A stretch of 28,116 nucleotides of DNA. Origin: Auxenochlorella pyrenoidosa (lineage: Eukaryota > Chlorophyta > Trebouxiophyceae > Chlorellales > Chlorellaceae). The DNA lies in NCBI GenBank assembly GCA_001430745.1, contig KQ482061.1:387562-415677 (forward strand), read 5' to 3'. Positions 17,401 to 28,116 of the stretch are shown one piece after another. The notes below the pieces were generated by a model that made no database searches, had not been told where the DNA came from, and saw nothing but the letters and a program-made list of their open reading frames with translations. The translations under genes and the position numbers were made by a program. Positions within the stretch are counted from its first letter, which is position 1. Each line of letters begins with the position of its first letter.

Positions 17401-20400
17401 GGGCACATCCTGCAGGCCCTCTTCTGCCTGCCACCCTGCCCGTCCTGCTGCCTCAGCCGCTGCTGCTGCTGTCTGCTGCGCCGCCGCCGCCTCTGAAGGC
17501 AGCATGGCGGGGGCCGCCGCGCCGGCGGCCGCAGCCGGCGGCGGCAGCACGTGCTGCCGGGGCTCGGCCATGCCAGGCACTGCTGTCGCGGCCTTGGGCA
17601 GGTCGAGCCCCGCGGCTGCACCCAGTCGCAGCAGCTCTGCGCGTGCAGCGCAGTACAGCTTGCCCAGCAGGCAGTACAGGCTGGCCGAGCCGCCAGCTGG
17701 CCCTTCCCGGCCGGGCCGGCCCACCGGGCCCTCTGCCGCCGCCGCGGCCGCCGCAGCCGCCCAGCCGGGCAGCGTGCCCAGCTGCCAGTCCATCTGCGCC
17801 TGCGGGCTGTCGTGCCGCCAGCTGGGGCTGCTGGCGCCGTCACCATCCGAGCTGCTGGCCACCTTGACTTGCAGGCTGGTGATGCCCACCGCAGAGGGGC
17901 TCAGCGGGATGGGGACGGGCAGCGCGTCCGGGCCGCTGCCGGGGCTGCCGGGCTGCTGCATCGCAGCCTCACTCAGCCGAGCGCGCCTGGGGGTGGGGGT
18001 TGGGTGGGTGGGGCCAGGATGGGTTGCGGGCTGAATCTGGTATGCATGCACTGCACGTGCGCATCTTTGCACAGTCTGGACAACTCGGCACGGGTGGCCC
18101 AGCGACGCTGCACCGGCCAAGCGTCCCAACGCCCTCCGCCCAGGCTCCATTACCAGCATGCACGGTCACCACCGCTGGGCTCACCTGCCAGCCCCGCGCC
18201 CCAGGGTGTCAGCCTTGCGCTTCTCCTCTGCCCGCGCGGCCTGGAGCCGCGAGGTGGCTTCCGCCAGCGACAGGTAGCTGGCAAAGCTCCAGGCCTCGCG
18301 CAGCTGGGGCTGGGCGCCGCCCGCGCGCTGCTGCTGCGCCAGCAGGCCGCCAAATGAGCGCACAAAGGCGAGGCCACGCTCCGCCACCTGCGCCGGGGAA
18401 CGCAGGTGTGCATGTGCGGCGCAGGATCAGTAGGCTCGGTAGGCAGACTGAAAAACAGCAGCAGCAGACGAGCCGTCTGGGAAAAGGTTTATGTCATTTA
18501 TGCAGAGCAGGAAGGCGCAGAGAGCGGGGCCGAGCGGGTCACAGCCACACCCGCAGCAGTCCCTGTCCGCGGCTCACCTCTGCATGGCGGTGCAGCTTGA
18601 GCAGCAGGCGCGCCTGGCTTGCAAACAGCGCCTGCCGCATCATCCACTCGGGCGGCAGCTCTGGCTGGCTGGCCGCCTGGCGGATGGCCGCCCAAGAGGC
18701 CCACAGCAGCGCCGCCTCGTCCTCCCCAGCCGCCTTGCTGCCAAAGGGCTGCCGCGCCTGCTGGCCAGACTGCAGCGGGGCATGCATGGGACGGGACGAG
18801 GCTTACAGTAGGCCAGGGGGGGCCTGGGGGAGGCTTGCTATAGGGGACTATGCAGGCCGTTCCCGTCGCCACCCTTCCTGTCGCCTGCTCTGCTGGCCTG
18901 GCCCAGGAGCTGCCCTAGCGAGGCGAGCCATGCAGGCCGCTACAAACGAGGCTCGCCCGAGGAGCGTCCCCGCCCCAGCCCTCGGACCCACGGCGGCCGC
19001 GTCACAGACAGGAGCCAACGCGAAGCTTTCGCTGCCACAGGAATGCACCCCCCTCCCTCACCCGCAGTACCTCCCCTGCCTCACCCGCAGTACCTCCAGG
19101 TAGGCGGCCTCCAGCTCCGAGTACTCTTTGAGAGCATCCTCCAGCAGGCCCGCCGCCTCGAGCATGGCTGCAGGCAGCGACGGACCCCAGCGGCCGGGGG
19201 TGTGGGCAGCAGCGGGGCGGGCGGCGCGGGCAGGGCAGGGCGCGCCAGGTGCAGCATGGCCTGGGGGTGTTGCCGCACCACACGCGCCCGTGACGTGGCG
19301 CCGCCCGGCTGGGCAGGAGGTGTGCAGGCACGGGCTCGCTCCCCGGCTGGCCCCCCACCTGCCAGGCCATCCTTAACCAGGAAGAGGGTGGAGAAGCTCC
19401 AAGAGGGGTCCAGCCGGCTCAGCATCAGGCGCCGCACCTGGGCATGGCGGCGGCAGCAAGCCACGCGGGGGGGGCCGCAGGTGAGGCCGGCGAGGCGGGA
19501 CGGACAGACACCATGCAGCAGCGGTGGCCAAGCAGTCGGGCAGCGGGACGCAGCAAGTGCGGGCTTGCTGCGCCAGGCATGCTGGAACCCGTCGATACAA
19601 CTGGTGGGGCACCTCCAGCCGCACCCCACCACACCTCTTCAGAGTAGGCGGCCGCCCGCGCCTCAAACCCCGCCCGCAGCGCATCCTTGAGCTGGCGATC
19701 AAAATCCTCCAGCCCCAGCAGGGCTGCAGCGGGCCGGGCGAAAGCGCAAGCAGGTAAACCGGGGGTTCGGAGCGCCAGACCGCGACAGCGGCAGGGCACG
19801 CTGGCAGCACCTCAGCACCACGTGCCGCCGGCAGGTCGGGTCACACAGTGCCCGGGACGGCTGCAGCCACGCACCCGGCGTGCCCGCCTCGACCGCCGCG
19901 CCGGGCGGCAGCGGGTCGAGCCGCACGCAGCGCTCGCGCCGGCGGTTGAGGTCGCGCCGCATGGCGTCAAACACGCGGGCGGGCCCCTTGGCGGCGGGGT
20001 CGGCGCCCGGCGGGCGCAGGTAGGCAAACAGCAGCTCTGGCTGGCCCGGCGCAGAGCTCTCTGTGTCAGCCATCGCCTTGAGGCGCAGCCGCAGGTCGCG
20101 CTTATAGTCCTCATAGTCTGGGCACGAGGCGAGCACGACGTGCACCAGCGGCGAGCGGAACCAGGCCACGGGCGAATGTGCCAGCTGGCGCAGGCGCTGC
20201 AGCTGGGCGTCGCCGCGGGCGTCCAGGAACCTGTGGGGCGCGGGGTGGGGTGCTGGGTCGGGCGGGGCTGCCTGGACGGACGGCTGAGAGCTTGGCGGAT
20301 GCTGGTGCTGGCATGAGGCAAACCAGCAGCCAGCCAAACGCCCTTGCAGCAGGGGACGGCATAACGGACGACAGCCTAGGCCGTGGGCAGAGAGATGCAA

Positions 20401-20803
20401 TGGACAGCAATGCGAACAAGGCCCGGGAAGGGTGGCTGTAGGGCAGGCATAGTGCAGCAAGCGTGCTAGCGACAGCAGGCGGCAGGCGGCGCTTGCAGCA
20501 GCGGTGTGTGGACCGGCACGACCCTCATACTGCCTGCGGCCCCGACCTGATCGGCAGCTCCTCCACCGACACGACCGCGCGGCTGAGGCTGAAAGGCACG
20601 TTGCGGAGGGGCAGCCGTGCCTCCAGCTCCTGCAGGGAGGGCTTATGCGCTCGATCAATCAAGGGATTTTCGCTGGCGGGTTACAGCAAGTGATCGAGGG
20701 TCATTGAGCGCACCTCCTTCAGCTTGCCAGTCCAGAGCCCTGCCCCCAGGTCGTCCACCGCCACGGTAAGGCGGGGAGGCTCTCCCTCGCCGTGGGAGGC
20801 CAT
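11474..20803 (-). CDS. TRS130: TRAPP II complex subunit TRS130 / TRAPPC10 (interrupted by an assembly gap)
   Basis: TRAPP II-specific subunit of the Rab activator acting at the trans-Golgi and in cell-plate traffic. Minus-strand exons: 20803-20714, 20629-20547, 20230-19800, 19723-19635, 19437-19359, 19167-19094, 18769-18578, 18387-18185, 17986-17109, 16950-16416, 16257-15752, 15485 into the gap (14968), then 14050-13864, 13730-13398, 13226-12303, 12208-11955, 11686-11474. Phases agree except across the gap. About 1860 residues are visible, against roughly 1250 in plants; the excess is Ala/Gln/Ser-rich linker in exons 9, 12 and 15. Conserved parts: LPLRNVPFSLSRAV, LVHVVLASCPDYEDYK, GLEDFDRQLKDALR, LEDALKEYSELEAAYLE, RTAERQVLSVLAERASGR, ELSEAAARCYSQCGYLRNAA, AALYERQCRTFLREGWHALA, and the C-terminal SDHWRPLGWRQGGVTL and VEATWVPL. 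The start gives MASHGEGEPPRLTVAVDDLG. The exon 12 acceptor is inferred and could be 15693 instead. Confidence 0.9.
14051..14968. other. Assembly gap (918 N) inside TRS130
   Basis: Unknown bases lie between TRS130 exon 12 and the exon ending at 13864. Reading phase before and after the gap does not match if 918 coding bases are assumed, so the gap either holds at least one intron or has an estimated length. Open frames drawn through it are meaningless. Confidence 0.99.
15665..15782 (-). repeat. Imperfect tandem duplication of a splice-site region, TRS130 exon 11/intron 11
   Basis: The end of exon 11 and its donor (15741-15782) recur in the intron at 15665-15714, with a 10-bp expansion (ACAGC repeats, 15690-15705). 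Both copies carry CTGCAG followed by a GATGAC block and GGTGGGG. The intron copy therefore holds an acceptor-like and a donor-like site in close order. Confidence 0.8.
16258..16415 (-). other. GC-AG intron, TRS130 intron 10
   Basis: The exon ends TTTCTCAG and the intron begins GCGCG; the acceptor is TTGCAG. The join gives RQCRTFLR-EGWHALASATLPKLAACQ, restoring a split Arg codon inside a conserved TRAPPC10 block. The nearest GT donor would break the frame. Confidence 0.8.
16338..16381 (+). repeat. 11-bp tandem repeat, four copies, in TRS130 intron 10
   Basis: Four consecutive 11-mers of the pattern CTGTACTACAG with one to three changes each. The array starts about 35 bp inside the intron that has the GC donor. 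It creates no known element. Confidence 0.85.
19061..19100 (-). repeat. Duplicated 5' splice site, TRS130 exon 6/intron 6
   Basis: On the minus strand the block GAGGTACTGCGGGTGAGG occurs twice, 23 bp apart, with donors at 19093 and 19070. The first donor keeps the reading frame. Use of the second would add 23 nt and shift the frame. Confidence 0.8.
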
Positions 20804-21964
20804 TGCGAGCCAGCGGTAGTTCTACACTGCCGCGGAACAGGCGGCAGCCATCGCCAGCTGCCGAAGGGAGCAGGAGAACAAGCTGGGGTGCTCAAGCAGA
20901 GGTCGGAAGAGCGAATTGCTTTCGGGGAAGGTTTCACAGCGGGTGGAAGACTGCTGGCGTCGGGCCCAGCGCAGTGCCCGTCAGGCTGCACGCTGCATCG
21001 CCATGCTGCCCACCAACCTCACATGCGTTGGTTACAAGTGGCCAAAGAGCTTGCAGTGCGCCAGAGCATGCGGCACACACGGGGCTAAGGTCGACAGGTT
21101 TTGGTGGCAGGGCGAAACAGGCGCGCCGCCGGTGATTGAGTTGGCGTTGAAGTGGTGACCAGGGTGGACAAGGGGGCTGGCGGGGTGGTACAAGAGGGGA
21201 AAGGCACAGAGGATGGCAGGGAGGCTGCGGGGCAGTGGGCGGCATGCAGGCGCGCCGGAAGCAGAGTACAGGCGGAAGAGCGCAGGTTCGAACAGGGGTG
21301 CCATAACAGGCTGCGGCCGGGCTGGTGGGGCCGCTGGGGTAGATTTCAAAGGGCTGGTGGTACACCTGCCCGCCTCCGCTTAAGGCGACAGAGGCGAGCA
21401 AAGGAGATGAGGGCAAGGAGATGGGGCGTCTGAATAATCCATAAGGTGAAGGAGGGTTGTTCAACCCCTGGCGCTGAACAGAGGCCGGGGGGGCGAGGGG
21501 AGGGCATCTATGTGGGGCAAGGCGCATGCCAAAAAAGGGAGCAGGGGATTGGGATAACGAAAGGACGAAGGGTTGGGAGGAGGGAACAGTGGCGTGGTAG
21601 TGTACAGGGTGGCAGGCGGGCTGGCTGGAGGGGGGCCAAATGTTTCAGGTCCGAGGGCCGCCGCCGATAGCATCGCAGGGGCAAACGATGTTGGACAGCT
21701 TGCAATGTCAGCCAGGCGTGGCGCGCTGGCTGCAGCTGGTGCTTCAATCCTGCCGCCATCAAACATCAGGTTCTGGGGCCGCTTGGCCTGCAGAGCAAAA
21801 GGAGTAGAGAGGAGGTTGAGGACAGAGCCAACAATGGGATGAAGCGCCACAGATTCTTTGCAGCAGAGGTGCAGCTGCAGCAGAGAAGAGATGAAGAGGA
21901 CGCCAGCCGTGCCCTTGACACTGCGCTGCAGCGGCGCTTCCCAGCCCGAGTGCTCGCCTTGGGT
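20804..21964 (-). other. Intergenic: GATA gene 3' region and TRS130 promoter
   Basis: About 1160 bp without a supportable gene. The right part should be the 3' untranslated region of the GATA gene. Between about 21160 and 21640 the plus strand is strongly purine-rich (the transcript strand pyrimidine-rich), with G runs and AGG repeats. The left part should hold the TRS130 promoter. A TGTAA motif lies at 21032-21036. Confidence 0.5.
21032..21036 (-). terminator. Candidate TGTAA polyadenylation signal for the GATA gene
   Basis: TGTAA on the minus strand, about 930 nt past the stop at 21965. A long 3' untranslated region would be needed, so this is only a candidate. I noticed no nearer TGTAA between this site and the stop. 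Confidence 0.3.
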
Positions 21965-24841
21965 TCACAGGGGGGCGCCAGGCAGGGCGTCTGCTGAGTA
22001 CAGCGGCGGCAGCGTTGCTGCCCACTGCTGCTGGTGCTGCAGAGTGGCAGCCGGCAATGGCCAGCCGGCCGCGGCTGTGGCTGCCTGCAGGTCTGGAAGC
22101 GCAATGCCATACGAGGGCTGGCCAGTGGCCACCCCAAACGGCAGCAGGTGCATGCTGGCTGCTGTGGCGGCCGGGCGCGCGGGCTGGCTGTAGGCAGAGA
22201 GGTCAGAAGACGCGCTCAGAGTGGCCTGCGCCGCCGGCTGCGGCTGCGCGGGCTGCACTGCTGCGCCGCCCGCGGGCAGCAGCTGCGGCAGGAGCGCTGT
22301 TGCCACGGCGGACGCGCCGCCGGGTGCAGCGCTGAGCTGAGCCGCAGGCGCCACCACGGGGGCGGCCTTGAAGAGCGGGATGTGCGCTGGCGGGGCGGAC
22401 AGCTGCTGCCGCCGTGTGGCCTCTGCAAAGCGCAGCTCTGGAAGCTGCGCCGCCTCTGCTGCCGCCAGCTCGGGCGAGGTCACTGCCGCCGCCTCGCCCA
22501 GCCTGCTGCGCGGAGCCCGCACCGTGCGCCCCGAGACGGTGCGCCGTGCCTCCTCTGCTGCCTCTGCTGCAGAAGCAGGAGGCGCCGCAGCCGCAGGCGC
22601 TGCCGCCTGGGCTGCTGCTGCGGCTGCACCGCCAGTGGTGCTGCGCCGCCGCGGCCGCTGGTGCACAGCCTCATCCTCCGCCTCGCTGGCGCTCAGCTCC
22701 AGAGGGGTCTGGGGCTCGCTGTCGCTCTCGCCAGGCATTCCAGGGCTGCTGGCCTTGCCCCGCCGCCGCGAGCTGCCGGCGGCGGCGGCGCGGCTGCGCT
22801 TGCTGCCGCCACGTGCCGCCTTGTGAGAGCCGCCGCCAGGGGGCTGCTTGAAGCGCGACGTGCCTGCAAGCATGCCGAGCAAGTGGGCAGCCGAGCGCAT
22901 TCGGGCTCCAGCATAGGCAGCAGCTGTTTGCGATTCAGTCGCTGTGCGGTGGCCAACATTTCCCATGGTGTCACACATGCACTTTCGAAGCCGCTGCACT
23001 CCCTGCGGCCACCCTCACCCAGCGGCCGCTCAATGCCGTGCGTCTTCTTGAAAATGCCGCAGGCGTTGCAGTACATGCGGCCCGTTTCACGCTCCTTGCG
23101 CCACAGTGGGGTGGTGGTGGTGCCGCAGTTGAAGCAGGACTGCAGCATGGGTTCATGGGTGTGGCACAGAGCATGAGTCTGAGCTGAAATGGCGCAGGCA
23201 GCACAAGGCAGGGTGGGGCAGTTGGTGCAGGCGACAGCAAGTGGAGAGGGCTGGCACAACCAACCAACAGGCGCGCGGAGGTGCAGTCCAGAAGCCGGCA
23301 GTCAAATCGCAGCTGGCCGAGGCCCACAGCTGCTGGTGCGCGCACCTGGGCCGGCTTGCCGCCGGCAGCCCCGCCGCCGCCGCAGTGCGCATGCGAGTGC
23401 GCTTTGTGGGACCTGTGGTGCACCGCCTTGTGCGCTGCGCCTGGCTGCGGCTCGCCGGGGTCGGCGTAAAGCCGCACCAGGCCAAAGGACCGCCCGGTGG
23501 CGGGGTCGGTCAGGCGTGCCTGCTTCAGAGACTTGAGTCCCTCGATTGCACCTGAAGGGATGTAGGGGATGCGGGACGCAGGGTCGCCGGGGCCCGTGGG
23601 TACGGGTCAGCAAAGCCTGCCGACCTGGCGCCGCGCATGCCTGTGTCGCCAGATGCCTGCCTGCCGGGTGCAGACGGCACAGCGCGAACATGTGCCTGCA
23701 CCGCCGCGCCGGCACGCCACCCATGCACCCGGATTTGCTGCGCGGCCCCACCCACCATCAAAGTCGGCCGCCAGCGCCTCCTTGACCAGCCGGTTGATGA
23801 GGTCGACGCGCTGGCGCTCCGCCGCGGCCTCGTCCAACAGCTGCACGCTGCTCATGTCGGAGCCTGCAGGGCAGCGGTGGCACAGGCAGCAGGGGTTGGG
23901 CAACCAGCGCGGCAACATGAACTGCGTTCCAGCTTGAGCCCTGCATGGCAGGTCACCGGCGCACACAGCATTGTCCAGGTGCCTGGCTGCTTCCGGGGCA
24001 GGCTGCCTGTGGCACTTAGCCCCTCCCCTTGTTTCCACCATGTGCACAGATGCATGCACAAGCAGCAGGCACAGGCTGCCCGGCCAGCGCAGCAGCCAAC
24101 GCAGCGCTCACCGCCGTCGCTGTCGTATGCCCCCGCATCCAGCGGCTCCTCCTCCCCGCCCGCCACGGCCAGCCCGGCAGCCGCCGCCGCGGCGCCCTGC
24201 TCCGCTGCCAGCTCGTGAAGGTACTCCTCCGCCTGCTGACGGGCACGGCGCGGGCGCAGCGGGCGCCGCTCGGGCTCCCCGTCGGACTGCTCGCTGTACT
24301 CGCTCTCCGTGGCGGGGGGCGCACGGCGGCGCTGCCGTGGCTCCCAGCTGCCGGCGGGTGCGGCCGCGCCCACGCCGCCATCCTCAGCGTCGCTGTCCTC
24401 TGCCGAGTGCGCTGGCCGCGGGTGCGCGGGCGGGAGGGGGTGCCCATGTGGGTGCTGCGCGCGCAGCGGCTGCAGCGTTAGCTCCACGGGCCGGTGCTTC
24501 TGGTGGTGCTTGTAGAAGATGCCGCAGGCGTTGCACATCATCATGCCGCTGGCGCGGTCCTTGCGCCACAGTGGAGTGGTGGTGGTGCCGCAGTTCTCGC
24601 AGATCTTGATGCCCGGCGGCAGCTGGAAGGCGGGCACTGCCAGCGCCGGCTGCTCGGGCACCAGCGGGCGTGCCAGCGCTGCGTGGTTGGGCAGCAGCGG
24701 CAGCAGCAGGCCTGGCGCCGCGCCCGCTGCTGCCTGGTTGGCTACAGCCTGCAGCAAGGCAAGGCCAGGTGCAAGCAGGTTTTTAAATTTGCGTGCGAGC
24801 AAAGCGGTTGGGTGCATGCCCGCCGCTTGCAAACAGTCCAT
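21965..24841 (-). CDS. Double GATA-type zinc finger protein, probable transcription factor
   Basis: Probable nuclear DNA-binding regulator. Minus-strand exons: 24841-24112, 23863-23756, 23551-23346, 23139-23019, 22863-21965, with matching phases; 687 residues. Finger 1: Cys81, Cys84, Cys103, Cys106 ([14 protein letters not shown]...CNACG). Finger 2: Cys350, Cys353, Cys372, Cys375 ([14 protein letters not shown]...CNACG). Both have 18-residue loops, each followed by a short basic tail ([18 protein letters not shown]). Between them lie an acidic Ser/Glu/Asp region with Arg-rich patches (about 120-240), a helical segment ([20 protein letters not shown]) and a His-rich stretch ([16 protein letters not shown]). 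After finger 2 come an Arg/Lys cluster (possible nuclear import signal) and a long Ala/Pro/Gln-rich tail of activation-domain type. The frame is open upstream to an ATG at 24913, and an internal ATG lies at 24817, so the start is uncertain by 8-24 residues. The target genes cannot be told. Confidence 0.9.
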
Positions 24842-26327
24842 GCCGAGCTCGCAGCAACACACAGGTAGGTTTGACCGATCAGGCTCACGACGCCAGGCTC
24901 TGCTTAACCACACAGCCCAGCAGAAGCGCCCAGCCGCCCGCGACGCACGTGGGCTGGTAGGGCGGGTGGCGCCGACGTCGCCGTCGGCTGGGGCAGGTTG
25001 TCGTCCATTTCGGCGCTATTTTGGCTCGTAGACTCGTGCAGGCCTGATGGCGCGCCTTGGTGCAGCAGAGCTCAGACAGGCGGGGACTCCTGTGAAAGCG
25101 GGTTTGGTGGGTGCAGGCGCGTTTGTGCAGAGCAGGCGGGTCTCTTCGCGGGGGCAGGGTGATCGGAAGGGCTGGGACAGGCGGAAAAAGAGCCAGGAGG
25201 CGAGGGGAGGGCCAGGCACCAGGGCGCCAGAGCCGGGACGCCAGCCAGCCCCGACAGCCCTCGGGCCAGCGGGCCAGCCGTCCGAGCCTCTGAGTGCCCG
25301 ATGGCAGCATCGAGGCGGCCGAGGACAGGGGCGCTTGCCGGGAGGGGCACAGCGATCGCGCGCCGCCAGGGCGCCAGCGGTTCTCACCCGGCAGGGCGTG
25401 GTCTGTGCTGCGGAGCCGATCACAGGGCTGTGGCGTTGCTCTGCAGGCCTGCGGGAGGGGCGGGGCAGCGGGACCGCTCCTTGGCGACTCGGGACCAAGG
25501 GGGAGCTCTGCTGCCCTTGAGCGGTCGGCCGCGGGCCCGATGGCTAGCACAGGGGGCTCGCCCACGTTACCACCCCGCCGCGGCGCGCACCCGAGGAAGG
25601 TGGTCTTGCAGGGTGCTCGGGAGCGTGTTCTCAGGACGATGGGGGTATGTAGAGGCTGGAAGAACAGGCGATGTGATGACGGAGCCTCCTGACTCGCCTC
25701 CTCACACCATCCCTGCTGCCTGCTAGGCGCCAAATGCAAGACAGCGGCAGTTTGACGGCCGGATCGCCGGGCAGGCGAGCTGCATTGAAGATCTGGAGAG
25801 AGCATGGTGCGGTTGCAGCACCCCGATTGCCCTGCAGCAAGGCAGGGCCTAGCCGCCTGCGCCCTGTGCCGCCGGCGCCGAACCTGGTTCTTGAACAGGG
25901 AGCAGAGACCTGGCACTGGTTCTCTTCGATGTTGTGAAGATGGAAAAGTTCAGAGAGGTGGTGCCGGTGCTCGGTAGAACGAGCACACTGCTCACAGCCG
26001 CCAGCCCACGACCATCGAATCACCGCAGCCTGCGCTCCGCCTACATCAAGCACTTCTGCTGCCAGTCAGCAGCCTTGAGGAGCGCCTGGGCTGCCTGGAA
26101 GGCAGCGCTGACAAGCTCTGACAACCGCTCTGGTCAGACGGATCTGACATTTTGTGTGACGTCGTTTCAGGGGCATGGTAACTGGGGCACGCATGCTGGG
26201 CGCAAGGACAGGGAGCACAGCGCCCGCTAAACAGTGCATCAAAAAATCAAATACAGGTGCGCAGCAGTTGTACAGACAGCGGGGCAGGTCGGCGCCGGCG
26301 ATGCCCTAGGGGGCCCCATGCCTGCCG
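24842..26327 (-). other. Intergenic: NSF 3' region and GATA gene promoter
   Basis: Nearly 1.5 kb between the NSF stop codon and the GATA start codon, both genes on the minus strand. Open frames here show no family motif and no plausible exon chain on either strand. I saw no tRNA, transposon end or extended repeat. A clear TGTAA past the NSF stop is lacking; TGTAC and TGTAT variants lie at about 26246-26274 on the minus strand. Confidence 0.45.
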
Positions 26328-28001
<1,674 letters not shown>

Positions 28002-28116
28002 CTGGGCGCAGTGAACAAGACAGGGAGGCAGCCTCGCCAGGGGGACCGCGGAATTAGGCGACTCCTTGGGAAGCCCGAGCAGTTGTGGCCGGCCATTCAG
28101 TGGCCTGCCACACAGG

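Noticed and set aside
21280..21305. tRNA-like GGTTCGAAC motif
   Set aside because: The flanking bases do not form a T-arm stem, and no D-arm, anticodon arm or acceptor stem fits upstream.
24914..26230. Several open frames of 60-340 codons on both strands in the intergenic region
   Set aside because: None shows a domain, a plausible exon chain or low stop-codon use beyond what GC-rich DNA gives by chance.

Overview
This is a 28 kb stretch of nuclear DNA from a GC-rich, intron-dense eukaryote, most likely a green alga. A trebouxiophyte such as a Chlorella relative is my best guess. The evidence is spliced genes with short introns every 70-500 bases, plant-type gene families (RIT1, TRS130 of TRAPP II, GATA fingers with an 18-residue loop, type II NADH dehydrogenase), Ala/Gln-rich protein linkers, and a TGTAA motif downstream of two stop codons. 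There are no operons or prokaryotic signals. The window contains an assembly gap of 918 N (14051-14968).

Seven protein genes can be built by joining exons so that reading phase and family motifs continue across each junction. From left to right: (1) the N-terminal part of a mitochondrial-type type II NAD(P)H dehydrogenase, minus strand, 1301 down to the left edge; (2) RIT1, initiator-tRNA A64 ribosylphosphate transferase, plus strand, 1721-5021, divergent from gene 1 across 419 bp; (3) an unrecognised Ala-rich protein, minus, 5529 to about 7855, convergent with RIT1; (4) a secreted alpha-carbonic anhydrase, minus, 8290-11177, 11 exons; (5) TRS130/TRAPPC10, minus, 11474-20803, at least 17 exons and interrupted by the gap; (6) a protein with two GATA zinc fingers, minus, 21965-24841, 5 exons; (7) the C-terminal D2 ATPase half of NSF/SEC18, minus, 26328-28001, running off the right edge.

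The genes are not a functional cluster. TRS130 and NSF both serve vesicle traffic, the carbonic anhydrase belongs to inorganic carbon handling outside the cell membrane, and the rest are unrelated. Intergenic stretches (1302-1720, 5022-5528, 7856-8289, 11178-11473, 20804-21964, 24842-26327) hold no coding sequence I can support.

The most notable signal is the number of introns beginning with GC instead of GT. Five are required by reading phase and family motifs, and two more are likely, out of about 46 introns. One of them splits the zinc-binding motif of the carbonic anhydrase. Other points of interest are duplicated splice-site segments in TRS130, tandem repeats inside introns, a gap whose length does not preserve the TRS130 reading frame, and the unrecognised gene 3.
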